Assembly (NCBI GenBank): GCA_965153455.1
Contig: OZ234497.1
Coordinates: 14,060,302-14,124,301 of the forward strand
Length of the DNA stretch: 64,000 nucleotides
Source: Sphagnum compactum
Lineage: Eukaryota > Bryophyta > Sphagnopsida > Sphagnales
Direction: 5' to 3'
The position numbers and the translations under genes are program-made. The notes under the pieces are model-generated. The model saw only the letters and a list, made by a program, of their open reading frames with translations, was not told where the DNA came from and ran no database searches. The stretch's first letter is position 1, and each line of letters opens with the position of its first letter. Positions 60,302 to 64,000 of the stretch are shown one piece after another.

Positions 60302-62640
60302 TTTCTAAGAGATTTTCATGCTAAAGCAAAGGCAAGCAAAGGAGAGGGCAAATAAAATGGGTGAAGTAGCACGAGTATATACTATATAAAATTCTGTACT
60401 GCAGGGAAATTACGTACCATAATTTCTTCACTTACCGTGGCAACAATTTTTCATTTTGGGTTTCTGAGTTTAAAGGCAAAAAGTTTGAGACATTTCAAAT
60501 GTACTCAAATAGTTGCTAGTTTGTGTCCATTTATCATGTTTGAAGTTGTTGACTATAAACCCATGTGGCATAGTTGGGAATTTCAAAGTTATGAATGGGT
60601 TGTGAAAGTTATCAACCAATTAGCCAATAAGTTGTTCCCTAGATGCCAATTGATTTTGTCCCTTATCAGCTTGAGGCCTAATGTTCCAATAAACTCCAAA
60701 CTCGAGAATTAAATGGGTTCACCAATTAGCAGCAGAGTCTTCCATAAGTGAAATTGTGCAAGTCAAGTCTGTTGCATAGATTATGACTTAATGTATCAAC
60801 ATTCCTTCAGGTCCTTCAGGTGCAGGGTGTTGTACATTGAGAGAGTTGACATAGTAGAAGAGCCTACCTTGGCTTGTCCAGATTGAAACAATTTTTCATT
60901 GACCCGACTCCACACTTGCAAGAGCATTCTGGAGTCAGTAAGTTTCAGCAAAGTTGACTTCCACAGAAGAATATTGATCCTTATTACCTGATTAGGTGGC
61001 TCTTTGATTGAACCTCTGTCCTTTCCACAAAGACCCTACTGGGGTTAAGAGAAGGATCAAGTACATAGCTCAAGAAGCCGAGAGAGGGCATTTGTCCTTT
61101 CCATTGTCATTTCTTTCTTGCTGTAATGTTGTAATCGGTATTGGGCGGGTATGTAATTTTGTTAATAAGCACTGTTTCCAGTTTCTTGTAATATTTTAGA
61201 ATAAAAAAACTGCTGGTCTGCCCTTAATGGTGTGAGTTTAAATTAGTGTTCTGCCTGCAAGTGTCAAAATAGTCGTATATATGGTGTGTAAATCTTGTGT
61301 AAATGTAAATTTAACTATATTTATGTATCCAAACTTTTTACACTTATATTGTTGTTGTGTATAATGTTTTTATTTTAACACTTACATGAGGACATATAAA
61401 CATTTGTCAAATACATTTACATGGTATTGTGTAAATGTTTTGGGGTGTGTAAGTGTATATATTATATATTTTAATGACCATAACTTCTTACAAATCCATA
61501 TTAATTAGTTGATGATTTTGTTCATCATCATTTTTGGATTAAGATTTTGCAAGAGCTTAGGCACTTATTGTGATTCATATTAATTAATTTAATTAGTTGT
61601 GGTGCATCCCAAATCACAAATGTTTTGATGATTTTTTATTTTTTATTTTGCTATGAGCCATTTGGTTGGCACATTGTCAAAAATTTATAAAATCATTCCC
61701 CAAGTAGAAATCACATTTTTTACATTGTTTTACAAAATCATTTAAGTATATTTGTTCTTACACTTACACTATTTTACATGGCATAAAATAGATTTACACA
61801 ATTTTACATTTACATAGAGTGTAAATAAATTTTGTTATGATATTTATACTTACATGGGGTGTAAGTCCTAAACCATTTACATGTTACAGATACAAACCAG
61901 TGATATCCAATTTTAACTTTCAAGAAAACCTCTGATCCTGGTTCCAATTTTATTTTTTAATTTGGAAAAACCCTTGGTCTTGGTCAAAGGAATTTTTAAA
62001 AATTTGATAGACCCCTCCAGTCCGGTTATGGTTCTTCACATTTAGAGACTCCTAGGTCCCCGTTCTTTAAAGAAATCCCTAAGCGGGTTTAATTTCAAAA
62101 TGGATTCACTTCCAAACCACACAAAACTGATTCAAAGAAAGTCATGAGTGATAAATACTGGAATCTTGGTGACAAGGGTCAGGTAATTTGAATGCAAAAT
62201 GAAACTGATAAAAAAATTGTCATGAGAATGGAGCTAGGTCTCCAGCTTTCGCCCACACCTTATTGTTTTAATCGATTCAAGTTCTAGCCAAAATAATACC
62301 TCAGAATTTTACACTGTGTTCCATTGACTTTGCCCATCTTACAATGAAAAACTAAAGTAGGCAGTTAGCATTAACTTTCAAAAGAATTAAAATTTCTAGG
62401 CCAAACAATAAAGAAATCCGTAAGTTCACCGGGAGTTTCACACGGTGTCTCACACCCTATTTAATTTTTCGCCCTCAGTTCCAGTGGTCCGTAAATTCAC
62501 CCTGACTGTGGGCGATTTCGGAAAAAGACCGGGTGAGAAAGGGTTGACCACGTGGGTGCGCCTTTGACTGGATTAAATTCGGTGGACAGTCCAAGACTGG
62601 CTTAAAGACGTGGACAGTCCAAAAAGTTGACAATTTCCAT
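60302..62640. other. AT-rich intergenic DNA, no gene seen
   Basis: From about 61260 to 61880 the words TTTACAC, GTGTAA and TTTACAT recur on both strands, giving a weakly repetitive region. No protein or RNA gene is recognised. Confidence 0.45.
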
Positions 62641-62647
62641 TTTTGGA

Positions 62648-62815
62648 TTGGGGAGAGGAGAAGGGAGGGGAGGGGAGTGGAGGGTGTTGGGGGAGGGAGG
62701 CTTTTTTGGGGTTTTGAGGGTGGGTGAGGGGATTTGGAAGGAAAATAGGGGTTTAGGGGGGTCGTGATTTTATTTTTATTTGTTCTTTGAGGTCGGGGGA
62801 GGGGGGGAGGTTTTG
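62648..62815 (+). other. G-rich tract with G-quadruplex potential
   Basis: Many GGG and GGGG runs separated by one to four bases: GGGAGGGGAGGGGAGTGG near 62663, GGGGGAGGGAGG near 62689, and GGGGGAGGGGGGGAGG near 62797. A strand bias this strong over 150 bases is unlike the rest of the window. Telomere-like GGGTTTAGG words follow at 62919-62960. Confidence 0.75.
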
Positions 62816-63045
62816 TTTTTCTTCCAGAGTGGGTGGTTTAGCAGTCTTTAAATATTTAATTTTTTAGTTGTTAGAGCTGTACGGGATACTTGGATTTATC
62901 CCAAATTTTGTATATTGGGTTTAGGTTCATGATTTAGGGTGTAGAGTTTAGGGTTTATGGGGTTGCAGAGCTTTTCATTTAATGCCCTTGATGTTATACA
63001 AGTGCGAGGGATCCCATTTCTCTCTTCCCGCTCGATGCACGTGTC

Positions 63046-63117
63046 AAAAGAACACAAGGTGAAACTCAGAAATGCACCAGAAATTGGTGCATTTCTGAGT
63101 TTCGCCCTGTGTGTTTC
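63046..63117. repeat. Long perfect inverted repeat (hairpin)
   Basis: GAAACTCAGAAATGCACCA (63061-63079) and its exact reverse complement (63085-63103) are separated by five bases. Pairing continues outward with few mismatches (AACACAAGGT against GCCCTGTGTGTT), so the whole stem is close to 30 base pairs. A third copy of the outer word, GAACACAGGGT, follows at about 63140. It could be the core of a small inverted-repeat transposon or a young small-RNA hairpin. Confidence 0.85.
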
Positions 63118-64000
63118 TGACTGTGCCTTGTGTTTTCGATGAACACAGGGTACTCACCCTGGCTTTTTGGGACTTCACAGATAACTTTAATAAAGTCAAA
63201 ACTAAGCCAACAATATCATGACATGTTCGTATATTTATATGAATGGGAATACTGGTATCAAAGAATACATGAACTTTTGATATCAGTTGGGTATATTTTT
63301 AACAAAATTTATATTTTTCAACAGTAACACAAGTATGAGTAAATTGGTGACTAATACTAGCACTTAACAAGTATTGGGTATCACGTTTCATGAACAAATG
63401 CCCTACACTAAATATTGTCTATTTTATTATTGCCCATTGTCTATTGCTGGAGGCTTTGCCTTAAGCTCTCCATCTGCAACCTTGAAAGAAGGCAAGGAAA
63501 ATTTTGTTGTTCATAAACACCTGCAGGTACACTGCTACAGCATTCACCCTAGTTGGAACCCTAAAGCTCATGGGAGGTGAACAAAACAATGGTAGGCACA
63601 GCTAGTTTTGCCGCAACATGGATGAGTGTTCAGTAAGTTTTAGTGTCAAGAATTATCACAATTCATACTAGCAACTAGATTTGTATCAGGTTGTTATTTA
63701 CTTGGATGAAATCATATTTATTGGTATGTTCTTCAATATCAAAAGCTGGATTATACAAGCATTTTTTGGTTCTTCCTTTTTGAAAGAACCTTTGATCTCG
63801 ATTTTGACATTTCAATTTAGTTTTTTGGCAAGTTCTTTGGGTGCAGGTTTGAGCCAGGGTCCTCCAATTTCAAAATACTGTGGTTCTGGTTTTGACACTT
63901 TTTTCAAATTCAACAACCTTTTAGTCTGGTTCAAAATCTTGGTCTAGTTCCATGTATAAACTGTATACCCCAAAGATTGGAGATTGTAAAGATATAGAGA
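63118..64000. other. Right edge, no gene seen
   Basis: AT-rich sequence with short open frames only. Any gene beginning beyond the edge cannot be judged. Confidence 0.4.

Noticed and set aside
1-64000. tRNA, rRNA or organelle-derived sequence
   Set aside because: I looked for conserved tRNA arms and rRNA words by eye and saw none; a covariance search would be needed to exclude a tRNA completely.

Overview
This is nuclear genomic DNA from a land plant. The evidence is GT-AG introns with AT-rich intron bodies, genes of plant-type families (an ABCG22-like half-transporter, an EREX-like PX protein, a SINAT-type RING protein, FAD2 oleate desaturase remnants), short plant-type telomere repeats (TTTAGGG) inside the window, and a dense load of plant transposons. 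The species cannot be fixed from the sequence. The abundance of old DNA-transposon relics and the sparse genes would fit a large, repeat-rich genome, perhaps a seedless plant, but that is inference.

Only one gene looks complete: an eight-exon ABCG transporter on the minus strand (15.9-20.9 kb) whose exons sum to an open 748-codon reading frame. Everything else protein-like is a fragment or a transposon. From left to right: 0-0.7 kb direct repeats; 2.7-6.3 kb a decayed transposon-derived gene with GHGKG and DYAKNY motifs; 6.3-14.6 kb AT-rich sequence without recognisable genes; 14.6-15.1 kb a 159-bp tandem repeat with a hairpin in each unit; 15.9-21.5 kb the ABCG gene and its leader; 24.2 kb a retroelement protease fragment; 24.5-33.2 kb a cluster of gene pieces (two halves of a PX-domain gene in opposite orientations, a broken mitochondrial carrier gene, two casein kinase 1 exons); 35.3-40.1 kb two further partial copies of the same transposon family; 45.5-46.2 kb degenerate telomere-like DNA; 46.4-49.5 kb FAD2 pieces broken by a segment carrying the first exon of a SINAT gene; 49.5-54.3 kb a decayed autonomous Helitron; 57.0-59.6 kb a complete hAT element with terminal inverted repeats and an 8-bp target duplication; 59.84-60.30 kb a probable non-autonomous Helitron; 62.6-63.1 kb a G-rich tract and a long perfect hairpin.

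The strongest observations are the GC-rich hAT element with exact boundaries and an oomycete-like transposase, the Helitron whose coding frame is still readable through about nineteen stops, the three relics of one poorly described transposon family, and the split PX gene next to a tiny head-to-head telomere palindrome. The coding genes do not form a common pathway; the window is best read as one working transporter gene in a landscape of transposons and transposed or broken gene pieces.
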